Below, piece by piece: positions 13,801-28,800 of a stretch of DNA of 64,000 nt. The stretch is from assembly GCF_964355755.1 (NCBI RefSeq), contig NC_092674.1, positions 23,276,001-23,340,000 of the forward strand, given 5' to 3'. The DNA comes from Antedon mediterranea. Its lineage: Eukaryota > Echinodermata > Crinoidea > Comatulida > Antedonidae. The stretch's first letter is position 1; the number at the start of each line of letters is the position of its first letter. A program made the translations under genes and the position numbers. The notes below the pieces were generated by a model. It saw nothing but the letters and a program-made list of their open reading frames with translations. It ran no database searches and had not been told where the DNA came from.

Positions 13801-16800
13801 TTTTCTGTAATGATAGTAATTTTTTACAGAAAATATTCACATTTCAGCTATGTTGACATTTAAAAACTATTGAATTTTATGCAAACCTCTGCTACTGTAT
13901 CTTGAAGGTTGTACAGTAGTCTGCATATACATAGTGTGTGGAAAATCAATGACAAATAGCTCATTCATTATAGCCTACAGTAACAATCTGTCATATGCTT
14001 TCATTATAAATGATTCTAAAAAAAAAGTAAATATTTAACAGAAATAATGTTTATAATTAAATACTACAAAAAGTAGTAATGTATTATAAAAATTGTTTAT
14101 TTTACTTTAGTGAAGAGTTATGACTGAATATTTGGAATACTTTTTATTATTAATAATGCTATTATGGTTTTAAATTACATTTTAATAAAACTAATTTTTT
14201 TCTTTTTAGTGTACAGAAACCAAAAATGGATGAAGCGGGCTTGGCAGGATGTGAGTTTAATATTCAGATTTCCTTTATATTTTTTTTATTGTGGATTATT
14301 TGTGTGACATTGTGCTAACTATCTTTAAGCTCTGTCTACACTATCAAACATTGTGTGACAAAAAAATGTGATGTGCCCAAATATGGTGGTGATATGACAT
14401 CATCATGTCCATATATGGGCACATTTTTTGTCACATGAAGTTTGATAGTGTAGACAGAGCATTAGCATAATATAATACTTGATAATGTTGAATAATCAAT
14501 GGTAGAGAGTGTTGGGCAATGGACTCTCGAGCTGGGGAAGTCACATTGCTGTGTCCTTTAGGTAAAGACGCTTTACATTTGCCTCTCCACCCAGGTGTAC
14601 AAATGGGTACTTTGTATGTGCAAAGCTCATTAAACTGCACTGATTATCAGCTGCAACATTATGGAATTATGTTCCCATGTTTGATACAAAATGACCACGG
14701 GCAATAATGTTTCCAGGGCATTGGGCACTTAGTTATGTGCGCTATAAGAATGACTAATTATTATTTCCGCCTACAGTAGGTGATTATATTTTTGTCTGAG
14801 ATAGTTGTGGGTATGTTTGTCTGTTAGCAGGATCAAAACTAAGACCAATCTTCACCAAATTGAAACCACAGATAGACATGTGGTCACGGACGTACCCATT
14901 ACATTGGAGGCAATCTGGACCAGTATCCCAATTCTGGACCACTTTATTATTTTAGACGGATCTTTATCAGTATTCTTGATCCTTTTTCTCTTTTTACTGC
15001 TAGCAACTCTCTGATTGCTCTTGTTATAATAATTGTAGATTCATAGAGTTTTATGAATATGATTTTTCAATTCACACGCAGTACCTAGTGTACGTGAAGT
15101 GTAAATTGTAATCAGTGTGAACTTTTGAGGAGTCTCAATTTTGAATGTAATAAAGCTGATTTAACTATGCATCAATTCCCCAGGCTGTCATTTAAATGCA
15201 GAAAATCTAATTATCTTTGGCTTAATTGGTTGATTGTTTAAAAGAAATACAAAAGTCATGAATGTACTGTATGAATATTCTATTATCTGTTAAATTTCAA
15301 GAATATTTAAAATTTACCTTAGAATACAGAACTTATGAAGTAAAAAATTATATAAATGTGCATTATGATATTATATTGTTTTGTACATGGCAAAAACCAT
15401 GTTTCAAAAAGGAAATAAAGTACATATGGTTGACAATGTCTCAACGAATTTTGCAAAGCGAAAAATTGCGCAACCAATCAGAGCTTAGGAAATGTACTAT
15501 GACGCTTTCATGCGAATTGAAAAGCTCAGCAGACACGCTATGAAAATGAAAATTGCAGCTTTTGTAGTGGACAGTTAGCACAACTTTTTTCTTTGCAATT
15601 CGCATGAACACATTCGCCTAGTGGAAAACAGGCTTTAGATCTCAAACTGTTTACTAATATGCATTCTGAAAATCAGTAATTTTCGCCCAGATCAACAGTG
15701 TCTATTGACTATTACAATATTAAGTATATTATATGTTTATTATATTATTTCTATTTTATAACCTTGTTAATTCAGGTTTGTGTAGGTGACTTTGTCAAGG
15801 TTGAAAGAGATGAAGTCTTTCCATCTGATCTTATTCTCCTGGCCTCCAGGTAAAATTTTGATTTGATACTGTACACATTTTATTTTTGTCCTTGTTGGAG
15901 CAAGCAGTAGTTATGTCTGTCAGGCCTATGAATAGGGCTTGCACCTAAATGTGCTTCTTGATATATTTTTAATATTGCAGTGTATAAATTCTGAGGTAGA
16001 TGTTTTTTTTTTAAAAAGACATGATAATTTATTTTGTCATTTTGATTGCTTGCAGAATATCCTAAAATGGCCTAGTATTGCTTTTTGTATTTTTTTATCA
16101 ATCAATAATTGGTTGGGAAGGTACAATCCACATGCATCCACTCCCTATAATCAAATTTTGATAAACTTACACTCCTTGTACTTGATAGTGAACCCCAGGC
16201 AATGTGTTACATTGAGACTGCCAACCTCGATGGTGAAACCAACCTGAAGATCAGACAAGGATTGCCTCAGACGGCTCACATGTCCACATGCCAGGAGCTG
16301 TATAACCTGTCGGGATCAATTGAATGTCAACTACCAAATAAACTAATCTATGAATTTGCAGGAAATATTAAAATAAAAGAAGAATCAACTACGTAAGTAA
16401 TGAAGAACTTTAGATATAGGATGAGCTGTACCTATTTTTCTTCAAGTCATATACAGCAGTTCTGTCATATGTACTGTAGTATCCCATTTGTCTCTCCTTG
16501 TAACAAGTGTAGACCCTTATTAAATTATCTCTAAAATAATTGCCTTTCAGTGAGAGAGACCAGCAGTTTATGTGCTTCATTCTATAAATGTTTACTTTTC
16601 TTTTTTTTTTCATAAAATTGCCATCAAGATGAACTGTTAAAAAATAAATAATTAAAACAAATCATGATATTTGTTTGGTTATGATGATAATAAGAACATT
16701 TTATTTGACAGTAAAATCCCACTTGGTCCAAACCAAGTCCTGCTGCGTGGTGCGACCTTGAAGAACACGCATTGGATCATTGGCGTGGTGATATACACCG

Positions 16801-19800
16801 GTCACGAGAGTAAACTTCTCATGAACTCCCGATCCGCACCTTTGAAACAGTCAACGGTGGACAAGACGACAAACTCCCAGATTTTTTACCTGTTCTTCGG
16901 TTTGCTGAGCTTGTCTTTGATTAGCGCCATAGCTCAACAAGCTTGGACGAATAGACAAAAATTTAATCATTGGTATCTGGGATATGAAGGTAGGTAGAAT
17001 AAATCATACAAATATTGAATGTTTATGAGTGCAATGGTACAATTAGTTTCATAAGGTGAAAATAGAATGTTTCATATTTCACTGAATGTAATTATTTGTT
17101 CCATTGCACGAATATAAATAAAACATTCATTATTTTTTTTATAATACACTACTTTAACTAGAGGCTAGGCTGAGGCAGTACTCCAATTGTGGACGCTGAG
17201 TAAAACAATTATTGATGGCGCATACTACAGGCCAACAGTCATAATAATGAAATTCAAAGACCATATAATGAAATTCAAAGACCATATAATGAAATTCAAA
17301 GACCATATAATGAAATTCAAAGACCATATAATGAAATTCAACGGCCATATAATGAAATTCAGCGGCCATATAATGAAATTCAAAGACCATATAATGAAAT
17401 TCAACGGCCATATAATGAAATTCAATGGCCATATAATGAAATTCAACGGCCATATAATGAAATTCAACGGCCATATTTTCATTCATTCATTCAATCAATT
17501 CTATTCATGTTAATTGGAATGTCCAGGTATTCGTTCTAAATCTGTCAACATTTATTAATATTATTTGCATTTACATTATACAGACATATAGATAGACTAA
17601 TCATTAATTATGTATGACATATTTAATAGGATAGCTAATAATCTTTTATTTAAATCCTGTTATAAATGAATAATTTAAAGCATCTTCCCGTATTACGTCA
17701 TTGTGAATTTTACAAGCTGATAAGTTCTTGCAATTTAAGTTCAGCCGAATAATAATTAGTATTATATTCCTTCTTTGGATATGTGCCTTTTTTATCCTAG
17801 TCATAAATCAACATCCTATTCAATGTAGTTTTTTTATTTCATCACCTAAAAGCATAATTTGTTTTAGGTGTGATAATAATATTAGATTTACACTTTATAA
17901 GTAATGTGTAGGTTTCATTAATCTTTTATTAAGAATGGAAAGGTCATAACATATTTTCAAAAAAGCTTTATATATATTAGAGAAAATTGATAAAATATGT
18001 CCGACTGTTAAGAAGGTTCTTGTCTGGGTTACCTTCTAAAGCTCTGTCTACACTATCAAACTAGTTTGCCAAAAAAGTGTGATGTGCCCAAATATGGTAG
18101 TGATATGCCCCAATGTGGTTGAGATATAACGTTGTCATGTCCATATATGGGCACATCACATTTTTTGTCACATAAATTTGATAGTGTAGACGGCTCGAGC
18201 TTTAGCTTTCCTGTAGGAGAGATACTGAATTTATGGGTGATTTCCAAGCGTGAAAAACCAGAGTTGAAAATCTTTTCACTTTAATATGACTAATGAATTT
18301 AAGCTTTTTTCTCCTTTATTGCAGAAAAAAAACCAAGTAATTTCTTCTATAATTTCTTAACTTTCATCATCTTGTACAACAACTTAATTCCAATCAGTCT
18401 ACCAGTCACGTTGGAGCTGGTCAAATTTGGACAGGCACTTTTTATTAATTCGGTAAGTATATATACAGTGTAGAAACCCTCCTTTGGGACACCCCTATGA
18501 GGGGCATTGTTTTAACACTACCTCCAAGCCCTGTCAAGTGACTGTTAATTTAAATTTTATGATTAAATAAGGCATGGTTTTGAGTGACTTAAGCTCCGTC
18601 CACACTTTCAAACTAGTTTGATAAAAAAAGTGTGATGTGTCCAAATATGGTAGTGATATGCCAAAATATGGTAGTGATATGCCCCAATGTGGTTGAGATA
18701 TATATGGTCCATATATAGGCACATTAGTATTCACATCAAGTTTGATAGTGTAGACAAGGCTTTGGACTGCAGATTCAAGATATTTTTCTTTATGTTAAAT
18801 ACTTTTGTTCATAACATCCAAATTGTCTCTTGCTAATAAAAGGTCTTCCTCTGGCGTGTGGGCGTGTAATAAGTTATTTCAAACCCTTGGTTAATATTTC
18901 AGATGCCTTGACATTTCAGTTTGACTTAATATACATCAGTGATATATCTCATAGTTATACTTTCAGTATTGGGTATTCATATCTTTTCTGTGTTGTGAGC
19001 TTTTTAGCATTGATTATCGTTATTAGAATACTATCAATCAGTGTGTCATCTTGATTGATTATAGAGTGTGTTAAGGCAACTCTCCTTTATTATTCTTATT
19101 GTCTAATAGCAGATTCTTACTCAATTTTAATTTAGCCATTTGACTATTTCAGCCATAATAAAATTTGCAAATAAAGTAACTGGTCGAAATTTGAATATCA
19201 TTGAGGATTAATACATTATATTTGGCAGATCAAAGGTGCCGGCCTTCCTAGTCATATACAGTGAATGATTTAGGAGTGGAGTTTGTGGCTTGGTGGTTTT
19301 GATGCTTGGCTTCCACTCCACGGGTCCTGGGTTGAAGTCCCGTCAGATGTCAGGATTTTTTCTAAGAAAAAATTACAATTCCCCTTCCAAGAGCCTTAGT
19401 TCATAAGAAGTATAGGCAGACCTGCAACATTTTTTGTGACAAAGTGATTTTTCAGGAAAGGTCCAGAACTATGATTGGAACATCTTACTGGTTTTGTCAG
19501 AATGTCTTGTTTAGGCTGCATTCACATCTTGTGGTGTTTGTTAAATAACATTATAATAACAAAATTATGTAAAGAATTAAATATTTCGTGAAACGGAAAC
19601 AAGTGTGAATGTAACAAACTCTGTCTACACTGTCAAACTTTATGTGACAAAAATGTAATGTACCCTTATATAGACATGATGATGTCATATCACTACCATA
19701 TTGAGGCATATCACTATCATATTTGGGCACATGACACTTTTTTGTCAAACTAATTGGATAGTGCAGACAGAGTTTTACTGGTTTGTGAGAGTGACTGCAT

Positions 19801-22800
19801 GTATTTAACTTTATTTAATAGGATCTGGAGATGTACCATGAGGAGTCCAACACACCCGCCCAGGCCCGTACGTCAAACCTAAATGATGAACTTGGTCAAG
19901 TCAAGTACATATTCTCGGACAAGACCGGTACGCTGACCTGTAACATGATGCAGTTCAGACGATGTAGTATTGCTGGTATCAAGTATGGGTAAGTTGCCTC
20001 TTAATTCTCATGTTTTTCCTTCAATTCCCCACCAATTTGTTATTCAATTTCTTCTTCGAAAAGTAAAGATATATGCATACAAACACTAAGAATAAACGCC
20101 AATTTACACAGACGAGCAGTAACAGTAATAGAAAATATAGAATCTGATATTTTTCCATATGACCACAACACGGAGCGGACATGCGGTTCCCGCTCAGGAT
20201 AGATACAGATTCTATGTGGACAAGCTACGCGGTTGTCTGCATACCGTTACCGCTCGTCTGTGTAAATTGGCCGTAAGATAACATGTATTTAAAATATTGG
20301 ACAAAAAGGAAGAAGATAAAAAACAAATGCATGCCTATCGAACTCAACTTTTAAACATAAAATGACATTTCTTTTAAAAGTTTGTATCAAATAAAATCAT
20401 CAAAAATGTAATTAATATCAAAATACATAGTATAATAAATAGTACAATATAGACAATTAATAATTAAAAGTTTGAGAATTACCAATTTGCTTGTTTTGTA
20501 GGTTTTTCTATATTTCATATCTCGCCCATGCATTGGAATTTTTTTCCATATTTTTGTGCCTTTGTGGAAAATTTCATTTGCTCTAAGACTATTGCAGTAG
20601 TATACCATCCATGGATATTTTCCAATATTTTGTAAATTCTTATATAATACTATGTTTTATTTGAGGGGATAACAAAAAGATCTACCCCAGAGCCTACAGG
20701 CACTCGTGATTATATCTTCTTGTTTTCAGGTCAAGTGATGATACCAGTGCAATATTTAATGATCCACAGTTACTGGAGAATTTAAGTGAAAAACATGTGA
20801 GTGTGATCTTTAATAAACAGTAGGGAGCTTTAGATTTCCAATGACCAAAGTATCAGTGTTCTTCTAAAGCAGGTTTTGCCAGCAGGATTTGCTATTGCCT
20901 CCAACCCATATTAAAAATGGTTTAAGAAAATTATACAGGTTAAGGCCTAGACATTAAAAACATAGACGAAGAGCAATTGATGGCTATATTTTGTCAATTT
21001 GATAGACAATTTTATTTGTATATTGGGAGAACACTGAAAGTATACCATATTATTACTCACTTTGCACATATGGGGATACAGTCAACTCTCCCAATACCGG
21101 ACTCTCTGAAAACCAGAAACTCTCCCAATACCAGACTTTTTTTGAGGACCAAAAGGTCCCAAATTCATTTTTACCATTAAAAACACATTCTGAATACCAG
21201 ACTTTCCGGAAAACCAGACTTATTTGGCCGGCCCAAAGGTGTCCGGTATTGGGAGAGTTGACTGTATAGGGATGTGTTTCCTCATTTCTTGCTTCCCACC
21301 TTGACAAACGTTTGATGGTGTCTTGTTGGTCCAGACAACGGCCAATGACTGATTGACCTGACCTAGTACCATAAAGACACTCTATAAAGCTCTGTTTACA
21401 CTATCAAACAAGTTGGATTATAACAATATGTGCTGCGCTCAAATATGGTAGTGATACTGATGTCATTGTGTCCACATATGGGCACATCACATTTTTGTTG
21501 TCACATAATGTATGATAATGCAGACAGAACTTTACAGAATTTTCCTACGATACTGGAGAGTATTTCTCTTACTTGGTGAACAATTTTAATAAAGTGCTTA
21601 TTACTAATGTAAAAGCAGTATGAAGCAGTGTTAGGTAACAAATCCAGAATTCTGTATATTAGTATATATTACACTTTCGCCAATAATGATAGGATACAGT
21701 AGCATAGAATAACCATTAAAGTTCCATTTACACTAGACATTTAATTACATCGTGTTCCCAAATGGACAATATAATATGTTGTATTTATTGAATAGATTAT
21801 GGGTTTATCTAATAGAAATAGGTAATTTGGTTTTACATAAATATAGAAAAGTTGAATTGCTAGACATTTTTGTTTCAGTCATGCCAAATGCTGAGTAAAC
21901 TGATTGGGTCGTGAGGGGTTCCAAAATTTTACGGAGGTAGGGGAGTGCGGGTTGGGTTCTTCCTCTTTGGATCCAACTACAACTTAAGTCAAGCCAAGCT
22001 TAAGATGACTGTAAATTTGCCATTGATTAACTAGTTTAAAAAAGTAAATTTAAACACCTTTTTATGTATTATGATTGATTCTTAAAGCTATGAATATTTG
22101 TTATTAAAAGTGTTTTTCTCAATTGCTTTACCATAATAAATCTCTGTTTTATTGGAAAGGTTATATTTTTACTTCCCATGGAAAGCAGTGATTAATTTTT
22201 TAAAGCTACAGTATGAATATTATAATAATTACTATAGTATAAAGTAATCATATACATATTATGTATTAAAAATTCTAAAAAGCTGTGAATATTCTATTTA
22301 ACGTAATCATATACTATTTTTAAAATATCTTGGTATAATAATATGATAAATTCTAAAATGCAGTGCTTTTATATCCAAAAGTTCATACCGAGTTTGTTAA
22401 ATGTCAAATTTACGGTACACGCAGCGCATACACACACCCATGAGTAATCTAGTTAAGTTTTAGTGTCGTATGAGACAACGTTAAATGTCAATAGCATTAT
22501 TCACATTAAATCAAACACGTTTAATACAAGGCAGTCAATGTGTATTGCACACTGACACAACCAGTTTTATTGTTCAACAGTAACTATTCACATTACAAGT
22601 TGAGCTATGCATTTATTACACACCAGTCAAAAATCTGCCTCGCATTCGGCATGAAATGCGCCTCTCCTTATACACAATGCACAATGTTTGTCCCTGTTCA
22701 ACAGCAATATTAATTTTACCTTACAATTCATACACATTTTGCACAAAATTCTTTATTGCATTGCGGTACTTAAACGCACATAAGCTGGTTTAGCTAAAGG

Positions 22801-25800
22801 GAGCATGCCCCAATGTTTTTACTCTGTTATACACTGTTCAAATGCGCCAAATAATATGCAAAACGTTGTTGTGCCAGTATGTGCTCAACAGAGCATATCA
22901 TGGTTAATAAAATAGAAATTGATTTACTATCTATAGTTACAGTACCTATCAACGTAAGAACATGTTTCTTTCCTCATGTGTTTGTCCGTTAAACACCAAC
23001 TTTAACGGACCCTTGTACTTACAATATCATAGCACACATTACAAAGTTTAATATAATAATATCTATTAATACCCCATTCACAATACAAATATTCTACAAA
23101 ATGTTACATTATTGAACAAATTTGGAAAAATACAGTAATCTGTGAGAATGAGAAGAAGCGTTCCTAACCGGGATTCAAGACGGAACCTTGTGCTTGTTAT
23201 GCAGGTGTCCTGACTGTTAGATCACTGTGGTCATGGTATTGTTCAAATTTGATTTTATACAGCCTCTACTTTGTTACAAACATGTGAAAACATTTTTTTT
23301 TAAACTAATCTGTAAAGATTTCATTGACGTGAGCAGTTATTGTCCATACGTTGTTTATACAGTGATTGCATACCGTACCAAAGTAGTTTGCGTAAGATTA
23401 TCCCAGAAGATACAATGTTACATTCTTGTTGTACATGTAAATCCAGTATATCAGACAATGTTAAATGTTAGCTGCATTTGTTTAAATTAGATTTTGAACA
23501 AATTTATTTAATTCCTATGGCAGTCAGAATGCATGACAAAATACAGGCAGCTGTATTTCATAAATTTACTTCAGACGTTTTGAATAAAAGCTCTCAGGAC
23601 GTGGTGGAACGGTCATTGCTTTTAAACTTATTATGATCAAAACTTGTAAATACAATAAGATTCACTGAATAATTTAGTACCAAAATAAGGAAATGTATTA
23701 TTCAAAAGAATTGTTGAGAATAATAATATTAAGAAAATCTTCTATTGCGCCAGTTTCCATAAAACAGACGTTGATGGTGCATTGACACAACAATAACATG
23801 GAAAAACAGTATATTGTTATTTATTACATATTTTACCAGAGGGTTTTTTGTGTTTATGAATTTTTAATGATTGTCTAAAATTCTCCCACCATTCACACGC
23901 ATACTGCTCTTGTTAGGGCTGTGAAAGCTCTTAAATCGGGGAAACCTCTCGGCATCTAAAGACAAGGATTCAAGAACATATGGGTAGGGATAAAAATTCA
24001 CATAATAATAGACAAACACATTAACAACTAGAAAGCCACTCCGAGAGGGCATACCTCCGCCTACTGTAAAATTCTCCTACATGAGATTTTTCCGGTAAAA
24101 AAAAAAATATATATATATTTGTGTGTGTCTTAATGCTGTTTGTGATTTAGGCTAATTTCATTACAAGCCTGTGTATGCGAGTTTGGTGTAATGGTTATGT
24201 AACAAGCCTTTCAATTAACAATAGATTCAGTTGACTAACAATAGAACAGCAACGCGAAAATCAAACGAGTGAATTTGAAAAGAAATAGGTTTTTTAAACT
24301 ACTCGCATCAAAAAATGTGCACATTAAATCAAATTATGTTTTAAAATTACAAATCACAAATTATAACTCTTGCCTCTTGTTCAAAAATTAAGTTTTTTGG
24401 ACAAGTAGTTCTCGAGAAAATTCAATTTCAGTTTACTTGTTACTTTAAGACTGCTTGCCGGCTTTTGAAAAATTCTGTCCTATCTTTTAACACTAGCAGG
24501 TCTAAAAAAGTATATTAAAAAGTGGTCCAGAATTAGGACTGTGGTCCCAAATGGTCCCAAAATTTAATGGAATGGTCCTTGACCACATATCTATCTGTCT
24601 ATTAATTTTGGTAAAGATCTTGTAATTACTTTTTGAATAATCCTGCTAACAAACAAACAAACAAACACACGCTACTGATTACATATACCTCCTTGGCGGA
24701 GGTAAATTAATAAGAATTGTCTAGATCAATGCAGGAAATAAAATTTCAAAATTGTATTACACAGCCACCATTAGTTACAAATTTACAATAAAAAAAGCCC
24801 TATATATAAAATGGAATAACCCATCTCAACAAAATCCATCTGAAAATTCTGAACACTATACAGTATATATAAGAATTAATTTATATGCTACTGTAAATTC
24901 AGATAAAAATACAAGATCCATGTAACTTTAATTGTCTTCACAAATTGTCAAACAAAAAGTGTAAAAGTATAAAACATTAAAAATCTTTAAAAAGGTTAAA
25001 AACGTATTGTTACAATTACAAATATATCAAACAGTATATATAAATGCTGTATAGATCAGTGGTTGGATCTCAAATGGAGATACAAGTACAATAAGCAAAA
25101 AGCTCAATCAAAACAATAAAAACAATAAAGTAAAACAGGCAGAAAAATATACAGTTAAACAGTATATATAAATGCTGTATAGATCAGTAGTTGGATCTCA
25201 AATGGAGATACAAATAGAATAAGCAAAAAGCTTAATTAAAACAATAAAGTAAAACAGGCAGAAAAATATACAGTTAAACAGTATATATAAATGCTGTATA
25301 GATCAGTAGTTGGATCTCAAATGGAGATACAAATAGAATAAGCAAAAAGCTCAATTAAAACAATAAAAACAATAAAGTAAAACAGGCAGAAAAATATACA
25401 GTTAAACAGTATATATAAATGCTGTATAGATCAGTAGTTGGATCTCAAATGGAGATACAAATAGAATAAGCAAAAAGCTTAATTAAAACAATAAAAACAA
25501 TAAAGTAAAACAGGCAGAAAAATTTACAGTTAAACAGTATATATAATATATATATATATAACAGCTTTAATTTGATCATTTTTCAGGTTTCATCTGCTCA
25601 CATCCGTATGTTCCTGACTATGTTGGCCGTATGTCATACAGTCGTTCCCGAGAGAGAGCATGGAAAATTAAGTTACCAAGCATCATCACCAGGTAAATTA
25701 TAGATAACAGATTTAAACCTAGTCATGTATAACAAATTAACTAGAGTCAAAGGTTGCGCTGTTTAGGAAGTGTTCCTCACTCAGCACGAATGCGTTTTGG

Positions 25801-28800
25801 TTGCTCGAGAATTCTCCTGCACTTATGTTTTAAACTAAATGAGTTAGTTAGGTTCTATTACATATTCACTACAGCCATTCATCACTATTTTTTATCCAAC
25901 CACCAGACAGGCTTCCAGTTGCTGGAGAGTTGTATGATAGCTCCTGGCCATTGAATACTGTCTTTTCATTATATTTCCTTAAATATCTGTAAGTGTGATG
26001 TGCCCAAATATGGTAGTGATATGTCCAAAAATGGTAATAATATGCCCAAAGATGACATCATTGTGTCCATATTTGGCCACATCACATTTCATTTGCCACA
26101 TAAAGTTTGATAGTGTAGACAGAGCTTTAGTCTTCTGTTGCCAATACAGCTTGCTTTTTTATTAAGTCTGTTCATTATATTTCTAGACGAAGGTGCCCTT
26201 GTAAAAGCTGCAAATGATCTTGGTTTTGTGTTCACAGAGAGAACACCAGAATATGTAGAAATAGATGTGGTGAGTATAGATAATTATATATCTTTATAAC
26301 AAATCTTGTATGAAATGTGTTAAACATTAAATGTGTTAAACATTAAACGTGTTAAACATTAAACGTGTTAAACATTAAACGTGTTAAACATTAAACGTGT
26401 TAAACATTAAACGTGTTAAACATTAAACGTGTTTAACATTAAACGTGTTTAACATTAAATTAATTAATTTTTCTGTCTTGCAGCATGGTCAAGTTGAACG
26501 CTATTATGTACTTAATGTCTTGGAATTTACAAGGTAATGTTTTTAGAAAAAGCTTTTTTTCATTGGTTTTTTTTTTCTGCATGATTGCCGGAGTAGGGTG
26601 CAGTATTAATATTTTTTGGGCTTGATTCCCACTAGAGATGCAATGTAACACAACGTATTTATAGTGATTTGACTAATCACAAGTAATGTATTATTTGAAC
26701 TGTTACTTGTCATTAGTCAACTCGCTTGCGTTGAGTCTATTTCCTTATGTTGTGTCTAATAGGAACCAAGCTTTAGAGCTTTGTTTTAATAACGATTTAC
26801 ATTTGAATTTGTCTATGGTTTAAATTTGCTGTAAGTAACATGTCAGAGAAATTGTGTCTCTTCACCATTTACTGTTATTAACGGTGTGTGTCAACCTACA
26901 TCAGCCTTGGTGCAAATTAATATTTTAGTGTTTGTGGCAGATGGTATTGTTAATTTCCTGGTTGCTTTTGTTTTCTTTGTTTTGTATGTTTTGTATATGG
27001 ATGTAATATCTGAAATAAAGGAAATGAATAAATTAATTAATTAATATAAATACAGTAGAACTTCCTATCAAGGAATATAACCCAACATTTCCCCTTAGTT
27101 GGCCACAAACATATTTTCCCTCATTTGTTTTAAAAAAAGCCTTTCCTGAAAGGAGGGGTCTACTGTATATTTAATTTAATTTATTAATAATAACATATTT
27201 TTAATAATATGTAATATGATTTATATTCCAAAATAACATTTTTATTTTGTAAACTTCAGTAAAAGAAAAAGAATGTCTACAATAGTACGTACAGAGGATG
27301 GGCGTATATTTGTGTTGTGTAAAGGAGCTGATAATGTGATTTATGATCGATTAGGAAAATACCAAGAATTCAAAGAGTCAACTCTACAACATCTAGAAGA
27401 ATTTGCAGCAGAAGGTATTACAGGGGTATAGCTAGATCAGTCTAGGTGGCAGGTGTAACAAGGAGCACAATAGTGGAGTGGAGTTGGTGGTTATGATGCT
27501 TGGCTACAAATCCAAGTGTCCTGGGTTCAAGTCCTGTTATATGTCAGGATTTTTTTCTAATGACAAATTACAACTCCACACCCAAAGACTTGTAATAAGT
27601 CTTTGTTTATGTAGAGCATCTTGTGTATATGTTTGTTTTGTGAACAGTATTGCCACCTTTAAGGAGGATAGTGAATTAAATCCCTTTGGTTATCTTTGGA
27701 AATTCGCCTATATATATAAAAACGAAACAAATAAAAATAAGCTACTAAGCCTTTAAGGCTATCATGGAAAATTTTCTATAAATATTATTTTTCTGTAATC
27801 TCATTAGAATAATTCAAATCTAATCAATTTTATCTCACTTGGCTTATAAATCTAAATAAAAATTGGTTAAAATGTAATGATCAGATTTCTTACTCTTACA
27901 GGACATAAGTTCATATACTGGCTAATATCATTTTAATATCTGCTTTATTCATATCTTAATTTTCTCATCTGATGAAGCGAAATATTCATTACTAATATTA
28001 ATTATTGATCATTAATTTTGACAGGTTTGAGAACTCTGTGTTTTGCATTTCGTGAAGTAGCCCAAGAGGAATATGATGTAAGTATATATAGGTTGATGCA
28101 AGTAATGTTAAATTTGACCAGTAATTACCAGTTTGATTATTTCAAATTCATGGCTTGATATGTCAAACTTCATTCATCTCTCACTGAGGGAAGCTACAGT
28201 AGGTGCTCGCAATTTTCGATATGCAAATATTAAAATATAATAAGTATGAAAAATACAAGAGGAAACAATTTTCGACATTTAAAATTGCAATTAAATAATT
28301 TTGTGCCTGATTATATCATTATATATCATCATTATATTCATTCATAAATAAACAATCAATTCCACGCCCACTAAACTTTTGACTGATTTTTGACCATTTA
28401 GCTTCCTCAAATATTTGGCTAAAGCACAATGCGAATATGTGAGAACATGAATATATGAGAATATGTACATTGTACAGTACTGCTGTTATTTGTCACAGCT
28501 AGACATAAGATCAAAGTTCCTATCTTGGCATTTTTTTAGAGTAATACTACCAAAAATGCAGTCAACTCTGTCTTGTTAAACAGTAAATTTTTAAACTAAT
28601 GTTATATTCTCACCACTCAACTCATAAATATTCATTACCTGTACCCTCATGAATATTCATTACCTGTAGCCTCATGAATATTCATTACCTGTATATTGTT
28701 TACCAGGAATGGAATGCAACTTACTATAAAGCTAGCACAGCTTTGCAGAATCGTGATGCAAAACTAGAAGACGCTGCTGAGCTTATTGAGATGAACTTCA

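Larger units (their letters stand above)
20797..25586. other. ATP8A: ATP8A intron 14, largest intron
   Basis: 4.8 kb. Holds the pogo-like MITE, a GCTCTGTCTACACT MITE, a reverse CCTCCGCC repeat and a satellite at its 3' end. The stretch 21540-24040 shows nothing I recognise; 22400-22900 is less AT-rich but carries no convincing ORF. Confidence 0.5.

Noticed and set aside
15939-16247. 102-residue ORF running into ATP8A exon 10
   Set aside because: The frame differs from that of exon 10; it uses intron sequence and is a shadow of the real exon.
17154-17513. Three repetitive ORFs of 85-110 residues on both strands
   Set aside because: They arise from the 21-bp minisatellite, whose length is a multiple of three.
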